DNA of 64,000 bases. Source: Persicimonas caeni (lineage in GTDB: Bacteria > Myxococcota_A > Bradymonadia > Bradymonadales > Bradymonadaceae). The stretch is from positions 4,367,074 to 4,431,073 of the forward strand of contig NZ_CP041186.1 in the NCBI RefSeq assembly GCF_006517175.1. Reading direction: 5' to 3'. The notes under the pieces were generated by a model. That model was not told the DNA's origin. It saw only the letters and a program-made list of their open reading frames with translations, and made no database searches. Shown here piece after piece: positions 8,488 through 20,386 of the stretch; positions within the stretch are counted from its first letter, which is position 1; each line of letters opens with the position of its first letter. A program made the position numbers and the translations under genes.

Positions 8488-8783
8488 TCAGCTGCCTTGG
8501 GGGAGACCGAGCAGTTTGAAGCTTCGAAAAGCTAGCTTAACTGGTGGGGGAGTTCAATGAGTTGGTGTCGCAAAGGCGCGACGTCATTTGGAGGCAGTGC
8601 TTCCAGCGCTGGTTGCAGGAGCGTGCGTGCCTCCAAACCAGCGCAAGATGCGCGGCCTCCAAACCAGCGCAAGATGCGCGGCCTCCGAAAGACGGCAACG
8701 CGGCGGTTGGCAACTGCCCGGGCGGCACCTTATGCTGGTCAGTTCCAATGAGCTGTTGTTCTCCCATTTTGTCGAGGAGTCGT
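8488..8783. other. Divergent spacer with inverted repeat and 26-bp hairpin units
   Basis: This 296-bp spacer separates the divergent kinase and lipoprotein genes. TTTGGAGGCA near 8588 is inverted as TGCCTCCAAA near 8628-8637. It is followed by two 26-bp tandem units (8630-8655, 8656-8681), each with GCGCAAGATGCGC. That hairpin has the same loop (AGA) and shape as the GGGCAAGATGCCC repeats elsewhere, with a paired change in the stem. A sigma-70-like promoter lies at the right end. Confidence 0.7.
8707..8736 (+). promoter_or_regulatory. Putative sigma-70-type promoter for the 8784 gene
   Basis: TTGGCA (8707-8712) and TATGCT (8731-8736) are separated by 18 bp, placing the start of transcription about 40 bp before the ATG. 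Both boxes match four to five of six consensus bases. This is a prediction by eye. Confidence 0.4.
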
Positions 8784-9380
8784 ATGTCGAAGTTGTATCG
8801 CCTTGTTTGTGTCGTCGTGTTGAGCCTGGGTGTCTGTGTGGGGACGGTCGGTTGCTCGGATGATGATGACTCGTCCAACAACGGCGCCGATACCGGCACC
8901 GTCGCGGACACCGGAACTGAAGATGCGTCCGAAGAGGCCGACGCTATCGAGGATGCTTCGGGTGAAGATAGCGGCGGCGAAGATGCCTCGGGCGAGGACG
9001 CCGGGGGCGAAGATGCTTCGTCGGAGGACGCCTCCGACGAGGACACCGGCCCGGTGGCTAGCTGCGAAGAGATCGGGGCGTCGACCTGCTTTTCGAACTT
9101 CGACTGCGTGGACGCGCGGCGTTGCGAGAACGTGGGGACCGACACCGACCCGGTCGCCTGCTGTGTGATCGGTGAGCGCGGCACGAAGGCCGCCGGCGAG
9201 TCGTGTGATCCGGAGACCGGCGAGACCGAGTGTGCGAGCTCGCTGTGCATCGAGGGTGACACACAGGCGCTCTGCTCGACGCAGTGCGAGTCGGTCGACG
9301 ATTGCCCCGAGGGCATGAAGGACTGCAAGTCGATCGCATTTAGCGGGACGCCGGACAAGTTCTGCTTCCCGGAGAACTGA
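8784..9380 (+). CDS. Cys-rich lipoprotein with acidic linker
   Basis: 198 residues. Lipoprotein signal peptide with lipobox TVGC (Cys24). Residues 25-90 are an extremely acidic, low-complexity linker of Asp, Glu, Ser, Gly and Ala ([18 protein letters not shown]), which should be extended. The C-terminal 100 residues contain 14 or so cysteines in a disulfide-rich pattern ([27 protein letters not shown]). This architecture is common among surface lipoproteins of Myxococcota and their relatives. No function is known. GAGGAG eight bases before the ATG supports this start; the frame is open 240 bp upstream but that part overlaps the promoter and hairpin units. Confidence 0.82.
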   Translation: MSKLYRLVCVVVLSLGVCVGTVGCSDDDDSSNNGADTGTVADTGTEDASEEADAIEDASGEDSGGEDASGEDAGGEDASSEDASDEDTGPVASCEEIGASTCFSNFDCVDARRCENVGTDTDPVACCVIGERGTKAAGESCDPETGETECASSLCIEGDTQALCSTQCESVDDCPEGMKDCKSIAFSGTPDKFCFPEN

Positions 9381-9461
9381 GGCTCGGAAGCTCCGAGGCT
9401 CTGAGGCTCTGAAGCTCTGAGGCTCGGAGGCTCGGAGGCGCGGAGGCGCGGAACGCTGCGG

Positions 9462-9585
9462 CGCTGAAGATTCATCTGAACGACACGGAAGACGCTGTAG
9501 AAACATGGTCGCTGCGGCGTGTCGACGCGCGACGGGCGGCAGCCTTCTGCAGCGCCTCCAGCGAACTTCAGATGAATCTTTAGCG
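9462..9585. repeat. 124-bp MITE-like element, copy A
   Basis: Bounded by CGCTGAAGATTCATCTG on the left and CAGATGAATCTTTAGCG on the right, a 17-bp terminal inverted repeat with one mismatch. The interior can also pair (GCTGTAGAA with TTCTGCAGC). Two other copies of exactly 124 bp lie at 49074-49197 and 55359-55482. It is flanked by degenerate GGCTCGGAGG-type repeats on the left and AGCGCCTCCGAG-type repeats on the right that are complementary to each other, extending the hairpin over about 300 bp. It lies between two convergent genes. Confidence 0.9.
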
Positions 9586-9599
9586 GCCCAGAGTCCAGC

Positions 9600-9693
9600 G
9601 CCTCGAAACTTCCGCGTTTTAGCGCCTCCGAGTCCAGCGCCTCCGAGTTCAGCGCCTCCGAGTCCAGCGCCTCCGAGTTCAGCGCCTCCAACC
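9600..9693. repeat. Short direct repeats flanking element A
   Basis: Five imperfect copies of AGCGCCTCCGAGTTC-type sequence end just before the permease stop codon. The complementary GGAGGCTCGGAGGC series lies at 9381-9460 on the other side of the element, so the two sides could pair. Confidence 0.7.
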
Positions 9694-12793
<3,100 letters not shown>

Positions 12794-12801
<8 letters not shown>

Positions 12802-14140
12802 CGCCGGCTCCTTCCTGCTCGGCGTCTTCTTGCTCGGCTCCGTCTTGCTCGGCTCCGTCTTGCTCGGCGTTGTTGTGCTCGGCTCCGTCGAGGCGAAGCG
12901 GCGAGCCGTCGACGACCGTGGAGAGGTTGGTGGTCACGACCTGCTCGCCGTCGTCGAGCCCGTCGGTGATATAGGCGTATTGGGCGTCGCGCACGGCGAT
13001 GTCGACCGGGCGCACCTCGAGCTTGCCGTCCTTCATGACCCAGACGGTGTCGTTGGCGCGCACGTAATCGCGGTCGAGGCGCACCACGTTGTCGACGGGC
13101 TTGCCCTCGATGGTCACCTCGACGAACTCACCGATCATCAGCGGCTGCTTGGGTTGGCCGTCGTCCGTGCTCTGGCGGGCGAGCGGGTCGGGGATCGTGG
13201 CGAGCACGCGAGCCATGCGGGTTTGCGCGTCGAGGGCGCCGACGGTGCGGAAGAGGTGGCCTGTGCGGAAAGCGTCTTTGGGCCACGCCTGACGGTTGCG
13301 CACGCGGACCTTGGAGCCCTCGGGGCTGTCCTCGCCGTTGCGGGCGACTTCGACCCAGCGAAGCTTCGACAGCGGGAGCTCGACGCCGACCCAGTACTCG
13401 TCGACGCCGACGAGGCGCCCGATGCTTTCGTTGGGTGAGACCTGCGAGCCGACGTTGGCGTCGCGTCGGATGATGTGGGCGTCGAAGGGCGCCTCGACGC
13501 TCGTGCGGCGAAGGTCGAGCTCGGCCTGCTCGACGGCGGCGCGAGCGGCGCTGACGCGCTCTTTGGCCGCCTCGAGCTGCGGTTTGCGCAGCACGAGGGC
13601 CTCGTTTTCGGGCTCGAGCTCTTCGTCGATATAGTCGTACTCGACCTTGGCAGCTTCGGTGCGCCCCTTCTCGACGGCCAGCTCGCTGAGCGCCTGGCGA
13701 AGGTCGCTCTTGCGCTGGGCGAGGACATGGCGGAAGTCGGCCGGCTCGATGCGCACGAGCAGGTCGCCTTGGGCGACGTAGCCGCCGGGGGTGAACGCCG
13801 GGGCGAGCTCGGTGATGCGACCGCCGACTTGCGGGCGCAGCACGACGTCCTGGGCCGGCTCGACGGTCCCCTGGGCGACGATCTCGGGACGGTAATCGCC
13901 GCGCTCGACGCTGGTGACCTCGACGAGCATGGCCGTCTTTTTGGTCGCGCCGCTCTTCTGGGCGGTCGGCTCGGTCGAGAAGGTCAGCGCGACGATGCCG
14001 CCGGCGGCGGCCAAGATGACCACGCAGATGAGCAGCGTGAGCTTCCAGCTGCCGGACTTGTGCTCCTTTTCGGAGGGCGCCGTCGCGTCGGGAGCAGGCT
14101 CTTGGTCGGGCTGCATGTCTTGGGGCTGTATATCGGACAC
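12794..14140 (-). CDS. RND efflux membrane fusion protein (HlyD/AcrA family)
   Basis: 448 residues starting with GTG. A cytoplasmic acidic N-terminus precedes one membrane anchor (about residues 31-53, [19 protein letters not shown]). Then come the barrel-sandwich half [19 protein letters not shown], a coiled-coil hairpin (about 150-225, with Glu/Ala/Lys heptads), the second half [10 protein letters not shown] and a beta-barrel. The C-terminus is Glu/Asp/Ala-rich repeats ([19 protein letters not shown]). It links the inner-membrane permease to the outer-membrane channel. It follows the channel gene by 8 bp and overlaps the permease gene by 8 bp, so the three form an operon. Confidence 0.92.
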
Positions 14141-14148
14141 AATCGTTC

Positions 14149-15582
14149 TCAGTCGTCAGGTTGAATCGATGGCTCGACGTCTTCGACCCAGCTGCCGCCC
14201 AGGGCGCGGCAAAGGCTGATGCGGTTGCTCAACTGCTGTCGGCGCGCGGTGATCAAGGCTCGCTGGACCTGCTGGAGCTCTTGGAGGCCGGTGAGCACGC
14301 GCAGGTACTCGACCGCGCCGGTGCTGTAGCGCTTGCGCGCCAGGTCGACGACCGACTCGGCGATGTCGAGCTCGCGGCGCAGGCTCTCGATGCGCTCGCG
14401 TTGGTTGGCCTCCAGGACGAGGGCGTCGCGCACCTCGCGCATCGCCTCGAGCAGGGTGTCGGCGTACAGGTAGAGCTGCTCTTTGGCGACCGCCTCGCTG
14501 AACTCGACCTCGGCGCGCAGCCGGCCGCCCTCGAAGAGCGACTGCGAGATGCCCGCGCCGATGCTCCAGAAGAGCTGCTCGAAGAGTTTGGCGAGTTGCT
14601 CGGCCTGAAAGCCGATGGAGGCGGTCAGTTGCAGGCGCGGGAGCCGGTCGGCCACGGCGGCGGCGGTGCGCTCGTCGGCGGCTTCGAGCAGCAGGTACGA
14701 GGCGCGCACGTCGGGGCGGCGCTCCAGGAGGTTGGCCGGCACGCCGGCGTCGGCGATGGGCTCGACGGCGGGCAGAGTGGCCGCGTCGACGAAGTCTTCG
14801 CCCTCGGGGGGCTCGCCCACGAGCACGGCGAGCCGGTTTTGGCTCGTTTCGAGCAGCCCGCGAGCCTCGGAGACCTGTCCGCGCAGCGACTCGACGTTCG
14901 CTTCTTGCTGGGCGGCGTCGAGGGCGCCGGCGAGTCCGCGGCGAAGGCGCTGCTTGATGATGGCGAGGATGTCTTCGGAGACTTTCAGTTGCGCCTCGAG
15001 GAGTTCGAGGCGCTCGCGTTGGGCGATGACGTCGAACCAGGCCTCGGCGACCTCGGAGGTCAGGGTGATGGCCAGCGCGCGGGCCTGTGCCTCGGCGGCT
15101 TCGGCCTCCAGGTCGGCGGCCTTGGCGCGGTGGCGGTGGCGGCCCCAGATGTCGACCTCGTAGGCGGCCGCGGCCGAGATTTGCCAGAAGGGCTCGGGGC
15201 CGCCGCCGCTGGTCGAGATACCCGCGCCGCCGAATTGGCGGTCCTGGTATTCGGCCTCGGCGCGCGCAGCCAAGGTAGGCCACAGCGGCGCCTCGGCGAT
15301 CTCGGCGAGCGCCTCGGCCTGCTCGAGGCGCGCCCATGCGGCCTTGAGCTGCATATTGCCCGCCCAAGCGCGCTCGACGGTCGTGTCGAGGCCCGGCTGG
15401 CCGAAGTCGCTGCACCACCGGTCGGCGCCCAGGTCGTCGACGGGCGTCGAGCCGTCGGGCGCTTCGACGACCTCGTCGGCCTTGTCGGCATATTGGGTCG
15501 ACGAGCAGCCGAGATGCGCGCTCAGAAGGCAGATGGTGCCCAATAAGAAGAGCGATTTCCGAGCTCTCGGAGGTCTGGACAT
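14149..15582 (-). CDS. Outer membrane efflux lipoprotein (NodT/TolC family)
   Basis: 477 residues. Lipoprotein signal with lipobox SAHLGC (Cys26). The body has the two repeated helical halves of outer-membrane factors: WLEQAEALAEIAEAPLWPTLAARAE-like entry helices, a periplasmic coiled coil, and the conserved GGISQSLFEGGRLRAEVEFSEA-like segment (seen as AGISQSLFEGGRLRAEVE). LVGEPP in the middle is a family hallmark. It forms the trimeric channel for the adjacent fusion protein and permease. First gene of the efflux operon. The start is set by the signal peptide; an earlier in-frame ATG at about 15639 is possible but would put 19 extra residues before it. Confidence 0.92.
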   Translation of the reverse strand: MSRPPRARKSLFLLGTICLLSAHLGCSSTQYADKADEVVEAPDGSTPVDDLGADRWCSDFGQPGLDTTVERAWAGNMQLKAAWARLEQAEALAEIAEAPLWPTLAARAEAEYQDRQFGGAGISTSGGGPEPFWQISAAAAYEVDIWGRHRHRAKAADLEAEAAEAQARALAITLTSEVAEAWFDVIAQRERLELLEAQLKVSEDILAIIKQRLRRGLAGALDAAQQEANVESLRGQVSEARGLLETSQNRLAVLVGEPPEGEDFVDAATLPAVEPIADAGVPANLLERRPDVRASYLLLEAADERTAAAVADRLPRLQLTASIGFQAEQLAKLFEQLFWSIGAGISQSLFEGGRLRAEVEFSEAVAKEQLYLYADTLLEAMREVRDALVLEANQRERIESLRRELDIAESVVDLARKRYSTGAVEYLRVLTGLQELQQVQRALITARRQQLSNRISLCRALGGSWVEDVEPSIQPDD

Positions 15583-15986
15583 AAAGAACTTCGCGTTCGT
15601 CGATGCCAAAATACGTCGATTAAAGTGCACACGATTCATGCCGCGCAGGCGCAGTGAATGCAAGCGCCGCTGTCTGCTCGTGCTTGTCTTCGGGTCGTGT
15701 CTGTCGAGTACGCCGTGACTGAGATGCAACAAGAGGCGGTCGAGGTGCACGGCGCACACGCCAGCCGGTCGATCTTAAACACCCTGCGGCCTTGAGCCCA
15801 AAGCCTGCGCAGGGGAGACGTTCGGGGCGTGTGGGCCGTGAAATTTGCTCAGCTTCGTCGGTTGGACTACCGTGGGCACACATGACAGCATAATGCCGAT
15901 ATTTTGCAGACAATAATGTCGAGCTTCTCGAGGAGGGCGCTCCTGTTGGAGGAGCGACGAAGCTCGAGGAATGATGTGGAGTTAAG
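15583..15986. other. Divergent spacer with a 5' UTR stem-loop
   Basis: This 404-bp spacer holds control signals for the efflux operon and the lipoprotein gene. AT-rich sequence around 15888-15918 is a likely promoter area, but no convincing pair of boxes can be chosen. CGAGCTTC (15920-15927) pairs perfectly with GAAGCTCG (15959-15966), and an inner GCTCC/GGAG stem with a TGTT loop stacks on it. The hairpin ends about 12 bases before the ribosome site. Confidence 0.6.
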
Positions 15987-17150
15987 ATGCAAAAACGTAC
16001 GATGATGGGGCTGATCTTGCTGGCGTTTAGCGTCGGCGTTGTCGCGACCGGATGCGGGGATGACTCGAGCAGCGATAGTTCTGAGGCGTACTCCGAGGAT
16101 ATCTCGCACGACGAGTTCACCGAGGCATATACGCGGTTGGCGATCGAGCGCACGTTTTGCGAGTACGCGTGGCAGTGTGAGGTGCCGGTCTACGACAACT
16201 ACGGTCCTGCCCGAAAATTCGAGTCGGAAGCCGAGTGTGCTGAAAAACTTCCCACCGATGGGATGGCCCAGGAGTGGCTGAGCTACGAGTTCGAGAAGAA
16301 TGCTCAGCTCATCGAGGCGGGAGCGCTCGCCTTCGACAGCGCCAACGCAGCCGGATGCCTCAACCTGATCGCCGGGCTCGACTCGTCGGAGCTGTGTGAT
16401 GCGCGCTCCGTGATCAAAGGCGGTGAAAACCCGTGCCAGGAGATCTACAGCGGGCTTACCGCCGAGGGCGAGACGTGCATCGACTCGATTCAATGCGCAG
16501 GCGACGACGCGTGGTGCGAGACTGAAGGCGATAGCTGCGGCGGCACGTGTATCGTCGAAGCGGGCTGCGGCGACGGCCCGAGTTGCGGGGATGACGAGGT
16601 CTGCGAGTACGACGGTGAGACGGGCACCGAGAGTTGTCAGCCGCTCAAGGCCGAAGGCGAAGAGTGCGACTTTTGGGGCTGCCAAGACGGGCTGGAGTGT
16701 GTCGTGCCCGAAGGCGCCGACGTGGGAACCTGCCGCGCCCCCAACCTGGGCGAGGGCGAGGCGTGTGCCGACACCCCCGAGCTGTGCCGCGAGGGACTGT
16801 ACTGCATCGAGGGCACCTGCCAGTCGTTCGCGTTCGTGGCCCAAGGCGAGGCGTGTGACATCGCCAAATGGGGCGATAGCGATCCCTGTGAGCCGGGGCT
16901 CGTGTGTCACGTGACCGCGCCCGGAGAGACCACCGGGCAGTGCAACCCTCCTGCAGCCGTCGGCGAAGCGTGTGCCAATGGGCTTGTCTGTGAGTGGAAC
17001 TTGTTCTGCGACAAGACTTCGAACGACCAGTTGGGCACCTGCGCCGAACGCAAGGCCGACGGCAGCGCCTGCGAACGTTCGGTCGAGTGTCAGAGCTTCT
17101 ACTGCGGCTCTGAGGGGAACTGCGAGCAGCTGGCGGTTTGCGAACCTTGA
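15987..17150 (+). CDS. Large Cys-rich lipoprotein, Dickkopf-like repeats
   Basis: 387 residues with lipobox ATGC (Cys23) and a short Asp/Ser linker. Residues 30-140 form a helical region with four cysteines. From about residue 155 to the end, at least five cysteine modules of roughly 40 residues follow the form EGExCxxxxxxCxxGLxCxxxxxxGxC, like the Dickkopf N-terminal cysteine-rich domain often annotated in myxobacterial proteins. It should sit on the outer membrane with the disulfide-rich part exposed. Function unknown. GGAG six bases before the ATG supports the start. An upstream stem-loop may control translation or stability. Confidence 0.85.
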   Translation: MQKRTMMGLILLAFSVGVVATGCGDDSSSDSSEAYSEDISHDEFTEAYTRLAIERTFCEYAWQCEVPVYDNYGPARKFESEAECAEKLPTDGMAQEWLSYEFEKNAQLIEAGALAFDSANAAGCLNLIAGLDSSELCDARSVIKGGENPCQEIYSGLTAEGETCIDSIQCAGDDAWCETEGDSCGGTCIVEAGCGDGPSCGDDEVCEYDGETGTESCQPLKAEGEECDFWGCQDGLECVVPEGADVGTCRAPNLGEGEACADTPELCREGLYCIEGTCQSFAFVAQGEACDIAKWGDSDPCEPGLVCHVTAPGETTGQCNPPAAVGEACANGLVCEWNLFCDKTSNDQLGTCAERKADGSACERSVECQSFYCGSEGNCEQLAVCEP

Positions 17151-17202
17151 GGTGCAACGCCGTCACTATTTTCACTGTGAGAGAGTACTGTAGGAAGCTG
17201 TC

Positions 17203-19632
17203 ATGAAACGCCTGATTCGCGCTGTTATCATCGCTCTGGTCTTTGTGTGTGTCGGCGCCTCGAGCGCGTGGGCTCAGCAGCCCAGTATTTTGTTGGGGGG
17301 AAATTACCACCAGTACTGGAAGCATGTGCTCGACAACTTGGGCTACACCTACACCATCAGCGCCGACGAGTACCCCGACCCGGGCAATTACGACGTGCTG
17401 ATCATGGGGTTTCGCGGCAGAGGCGACTCCACCCGTTACGACTACAGCAACTGGCTCGCCTCGGGCGGGCGGATGATGGTCTTTTCGGGAAGCAACTACT
17501 CGCAATTCACCAACTGGCTCGGCGGCTATCTCGACCTGAGCACCGCCGGCACCTGGGAGCGCACGGACGACTGCAACCCGGATTGGACGCGCGGCAGCGC
17601 CCATCCGATTACGCAGTATATGCCGGCGACCTACGAGTTCTCCGATCAATTCGAGAGCTATCACGTCGTGCATATCGACGATAATCAGACCGGCAACGTT
17701 CAGTCGCTGGGCACGCTGTGCCACGGCGCCCCGAACGATTCGTCGTTGACCTTGCGCGAGTACGCCAACGACGGAGCGTTTCTGTACATGAGCTATCTTT
17801 TTGCCGATCGAGGGCCGACGCCCGACCAGGCTGCCGTGTTGCAGCCGGCGGTGCGCGGGTTCCTCGAGTGGAGGGCGAATAAGGCTCCTGTCGCAAACGA
17901 CGACGCGGTGAGCACCGACGAGGACCAGCCCGTGGCGATCGACGTGCTCGGCAACGACACCGACGCCGACGGCGACACGATTGGCTTGGACAGCGTGGGA
18001 ACGCCGTCGAACGGCACGACGAGCGTCAACGCAGGCATGGTCACCTACACGCCGGCGGCTGATTTCAACGGGACCGACTCGTTTAGCTACACGGTCAGTG
18101 ACGGCAACGGGGGAACGGCGACGGGCACGGTGACCGTGACCGTCAACCCGGTCAATGACGCACCGAGCTTTACCTCGACGCCGGTCACGGCGGTCGACGA
18201 AGACCAAGACTACAGCTACGCGATTACGGCGAGCGACATCGACGCGGGCGACTCGCTGAGCATCGGAGCGACCACGCTTCCGGGGTGGCTCTCGGTCCAG
18301 GACAACCAAGACGGCACCGCCACGTTGTCGGGCATGCCGCGAAACGAGCACGTGGGCACCCACGCGGTGGTGTTGACCGTCAGCGACGGCGCGGGCGGTT
18401 CGGACACCCAGAGCTTCGACATCGTGGTGAGCAACACCAACGATGCGCCGGTGTTCACCTCGACGCCGGTGGCCGCGGCCGACGAGGACCTGCCCTACAG
18501 CTACACGGCCACCGCGCAGGACGACGACGCGGGCGACACGCTGACCATCGCGGCGACGAGCCTTCCGGGGTGGCTCGGGTTCCAAGACAACGGCGACGGC
18601 ACCGCCACCTTGAGCGGCACGCCGCGCAACGAGCACGTGGGCACGCATAGCGTGACGCTTCGGGTCAACGACGTGGCCGGCGCCTCGGACACGCAGACCT
18701 TCGAGTTGGTCGTCGCCAACGCGAATGACGCGCCGGTCTTCGTGGCGCCGACCCCGGAGGACGGGGCGACGCTGCGCGTGGTCGAAGGGGGCACGCTGGG
18801 CGAGACGTTGGCCGCCGAGGATGAAGACGCCGGCGACACGCTCACCTTCGCAGTCGAGCCGATGCCGGCGGGGGCGACGCTCGACGCGAGCACCGGCGCG
18901 TTCGAGTGGACGCCGAGCTGGGAAGACGCGGGCGACTACGCGTTGACGCTGTCGGTCACCGACGGCATCGCGTCGGACACGCGCTCGATCACCGTCACGG
19001 TCACCTTTGCCGACGCCGACGCCGACGGTCTCCCCGACTCGTGGGAGGACGAAAACGGCCTCGACTCGAGCACGCCCGACAGCGACGGTGACACGATCTC
19101 GGATTCGGATGAGGTGGGCGACGATTTGGCCGACGCGATTGATACCGACGGCGACGGGACCATCGATGCGCTCGATGAGGACAGCGACGAAGACGCTATT
19201 TCCGACAGTGACGAGGCGGGCGATAGCGACCTGACAACGGAGCCGGTGGATACGGACGGCGACGGCACGCCGGACTATCGGGACGCCGACAGCGACGACG
19301 ATGGCGCCGAAGATGGCAGCGACAACTGCCGATTGGTCAACAACCCCGACCAGACCGACACCGACGCCGATGGCGAAGGCGATGCCTGCGAAGACGATGC
19401 GGACGGCGACACCGTCGTCGATGCCGACGATGAGTGTCCGTTGGTGGCCGGTGAAGGGGACGACGGATGTCCGGTCGAAGACACCACGTCTGAAGACACC
19501 ACGTCCGGCGCCGCCGAAGACGATGGGTGCGGCTGCTCGAGCAGCAACCCGGCTCGCCTGCCTGGCAACGCCTTGATGGTGTTCGTGCTCGCCGGTGGTT
19601 TGGTGGTGTTGCGCCGCCGCGGGCGCGGCTGA
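17203..19632 (+). CDS. Multidomain surface protein with cadherin-like repeats and MYXO-CTERM-like tail
   Basis: 809 residues. Signal peptide 1-25 (ASSAWAQQ). Residues 27-225 form a Rossmann-like alpha/beta domain beginning [12 protein letters not shown], with ThuA-like flavour. A tandem-95/cadherin-like repeat (230-325, [20 protein letters not shown]) follows, then two nearly identical putative Ig modules with [18 protein letters not shown], and a third diverged module. Residues 600-750 carry thrombospondin type 3-like Asp repeats ([18 protein letters not shown]), likely calcium-binding. The end has GCGCSSS, a hydrophobic helix and RRRGRG, the MYXO-CTERM layout for processing and cell-surface anchoring. 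The binding target is unknown. It follows the Cys-rich lipoprotein by 52 bp and may be co-expressed. Confidence 0.88.
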   Translation: MKRLIRAVIIALVFVCVGASSAWAQQPSILLGGNYHQYWKHVLDNLGYTYTISADEYPDPGNYDVLIMGFRGRGDSTRYDYSNWLASGGRMMVFSGSNYSQFTNWLGGYLDLSTAGTWERTDDCNPDWTRGSAHPITQYMPATYEFSDQFESYHVVHIDDNQTGNVQSLGTLCHGAPNDSSLTLREYANDGAFLYMSYLFADRGPTPDQAAVLQPAVRGFLEWRANKAPVANDDAVSTDEDQPVAIDVLGNDTDADGDTIGLDSVGTPSNGTTSVNAGMVTYTPAADFNGTDSFSYTVSDGNGGTATGTVTVTVNPVNDAPSFTSTPVTAVDEDQDYSYAITASDIDAGDSLSIGATTLPGWLSVQDNQDGTATLSGMPRNEHVGTHAVVLTVSDGAGGSDTQSFDIVVSNTNDAPVFTSTPVAAADEDLPYSYTATAQDDDAGDTLTIAATSLPGWLGFQDNGDGTATLSGTPRNEHVGTHSVTLRVNDVAGASDTQTFELVVANANDAPVFVAPTPEDGATLRVVEGGTLGETLAAEDEDAGDTLTFAVEPMPAGATLDASTGAFEWTPSWEDAGDYALTLSVTDGIASDTRSITVTVTFADADADGLPDSWEDENGLDSSTPDSDGDTISDSDEVGDDLADAIDTDGDGTIDALDEDSDEDAISDSDEAGDSDLTTEPVDTDGDGTPDYRDADSDDDGAEDGSDNCRLVNNPDQTDTDADGEGDACEDDADGDTVVDADDECPLVAGEGDDGCPVEDTTSEDTTSGAAEDDGCGCSSSNPARLPGNALMVFVLAGGLVVLRRRGRG

Positions 19633-19680
19633 CGTACTCAGCGATTACGAATCGCGACCGAAAATCGACGACCACAATCG

Positions 19681-19709
19681 GGTCCCTGACACGGTGTCAG
19701 GGACCATGT
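19681..19709. repeat. REP palindrome variant at a convergent junction
   Basis: GGTCCCTGACAC and GTGTCAGGGACC form a 12-bp perfect stem around a single G. The right part (19689-19709) matches the 21-bp REP family except in two bases. It sits between convergent stop codons at 19632 and 19729 and could end transcription from both sides. Confidence 0.8.
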
Positions 19710-19728
19710 GGGGGAGGGCACGAGGTGC

Positions 19729-20013
19729 TCAGCTCGCCAAGCGCGGGTCGTTGTCGTCTTTGGCGCGTCGCGCGGCGAGTAGCGTCGCGGCGTGCAGCGG
19801 AGCCCAACCTTGGCCGGGCGCGCCCACATAAGCCGACTGGGGGTCGTTGAGGATTGCTCGCAGTGCGTCGTCGAGCGCGGCGTCTGCATCGAGCAACGTT
19901 TTCTGCAGCTCCGGGGTCAGGTGCTCACCGGCGTCGAACAGAAGTTCGAGGAGCTCTCTGATCGTGGGGTCGTCGGTATACTTATCGAGGTCTACAGCAA
20001 GATCTACAGCCAT
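19729..20013 (-). CDS. Small hypothetical protein
   Basis: 94 residues, acidic and helical (LAVDLDKYTDDPTIRELLELLFDAGEHLTPELQKTLLDAD). The C-terminal half contains GWAPLHAATLLAARRAKDDNDPRLA, which looks like one HEAT- or ankyrin-type helix pair. I recognise no family. The start is placed at the ATG at 20013, because AGGGAG lies five bases upstream; an in-frame ATG six codons earlier (20031) lacks this spacing. It could be an accessory or antitoxin-like protein, but no partner is present. Confidence 0.65.
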   Translation of the reverse strand: MAVDLAVDLDKYTDDPTIRELLELLFDAGEHLTPELQKTLLDADAALDDALRAILNDPQSAYVGAPGQGWAPLHAATLLAARRAKDDNDPRLAS

Positions 20014-20386
20014 TACATCTCCCTTTTCCATACATACAGCGCAGAGGCTTAGGGTATATCAATTCACCCATAAATACCATTGAAGCAGGTCTGCGCAAGG
20101 ACATTCCTCTAACAAGTTCGTGACGGGGTGGAAAACCCCTGTTCGACCGCATTTAATGCCGGGGCGCGCAGGGTGTCAGTGGAAGTGTGGGCGGCTGTGT
20201 AGGCGGTTTAAAAGGGGCTTCGTGCGAGCAAATATTGCCGCATCGTCCACCGGGCGCACTTTTTTCGCGCGAACGCATCGTTTTCGCGCGAGCGCGTCAG
20301 CGTGGGGCCTTCCTGCCGGTTGGCACAGACGATGCACCAGCTGGGGGGGCGAATCTGCTTCGACTGCATGACGCAAGGGCCTCCCG
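20014..20386. other. Divergent spacer before the M28 peptidase
   Basis: This 373-bp spacer is AT-rich on the left (20030-20100) and contains a small hairpin GGGGTGGAAAACCCC near 20125-20139 and GC-rich inverted stretches near 20270-20297 (two copies of TTTTCGCGCGA-like sequence, one TTTTTTCGCGCGAACG). A possible sigma-54 promoter lies near its right end. Confidence 0.5.
20321..20336 (+). promoter_or_regulatory. Putative sigma-54 (-24/-12) promoter
   Basis: TGGCACAGACGATGCA gives the invariant GG-10 bp-GC spacing, with a perfect TGGCAC in the -24 box. The -12 box (ATGCA) is one base off TTGCA. Transcription would start near 20347, about 40 bp before the ATG at 20387. No enhancer-binding regulator gene is adjacent. 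Confidence 0.4.
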
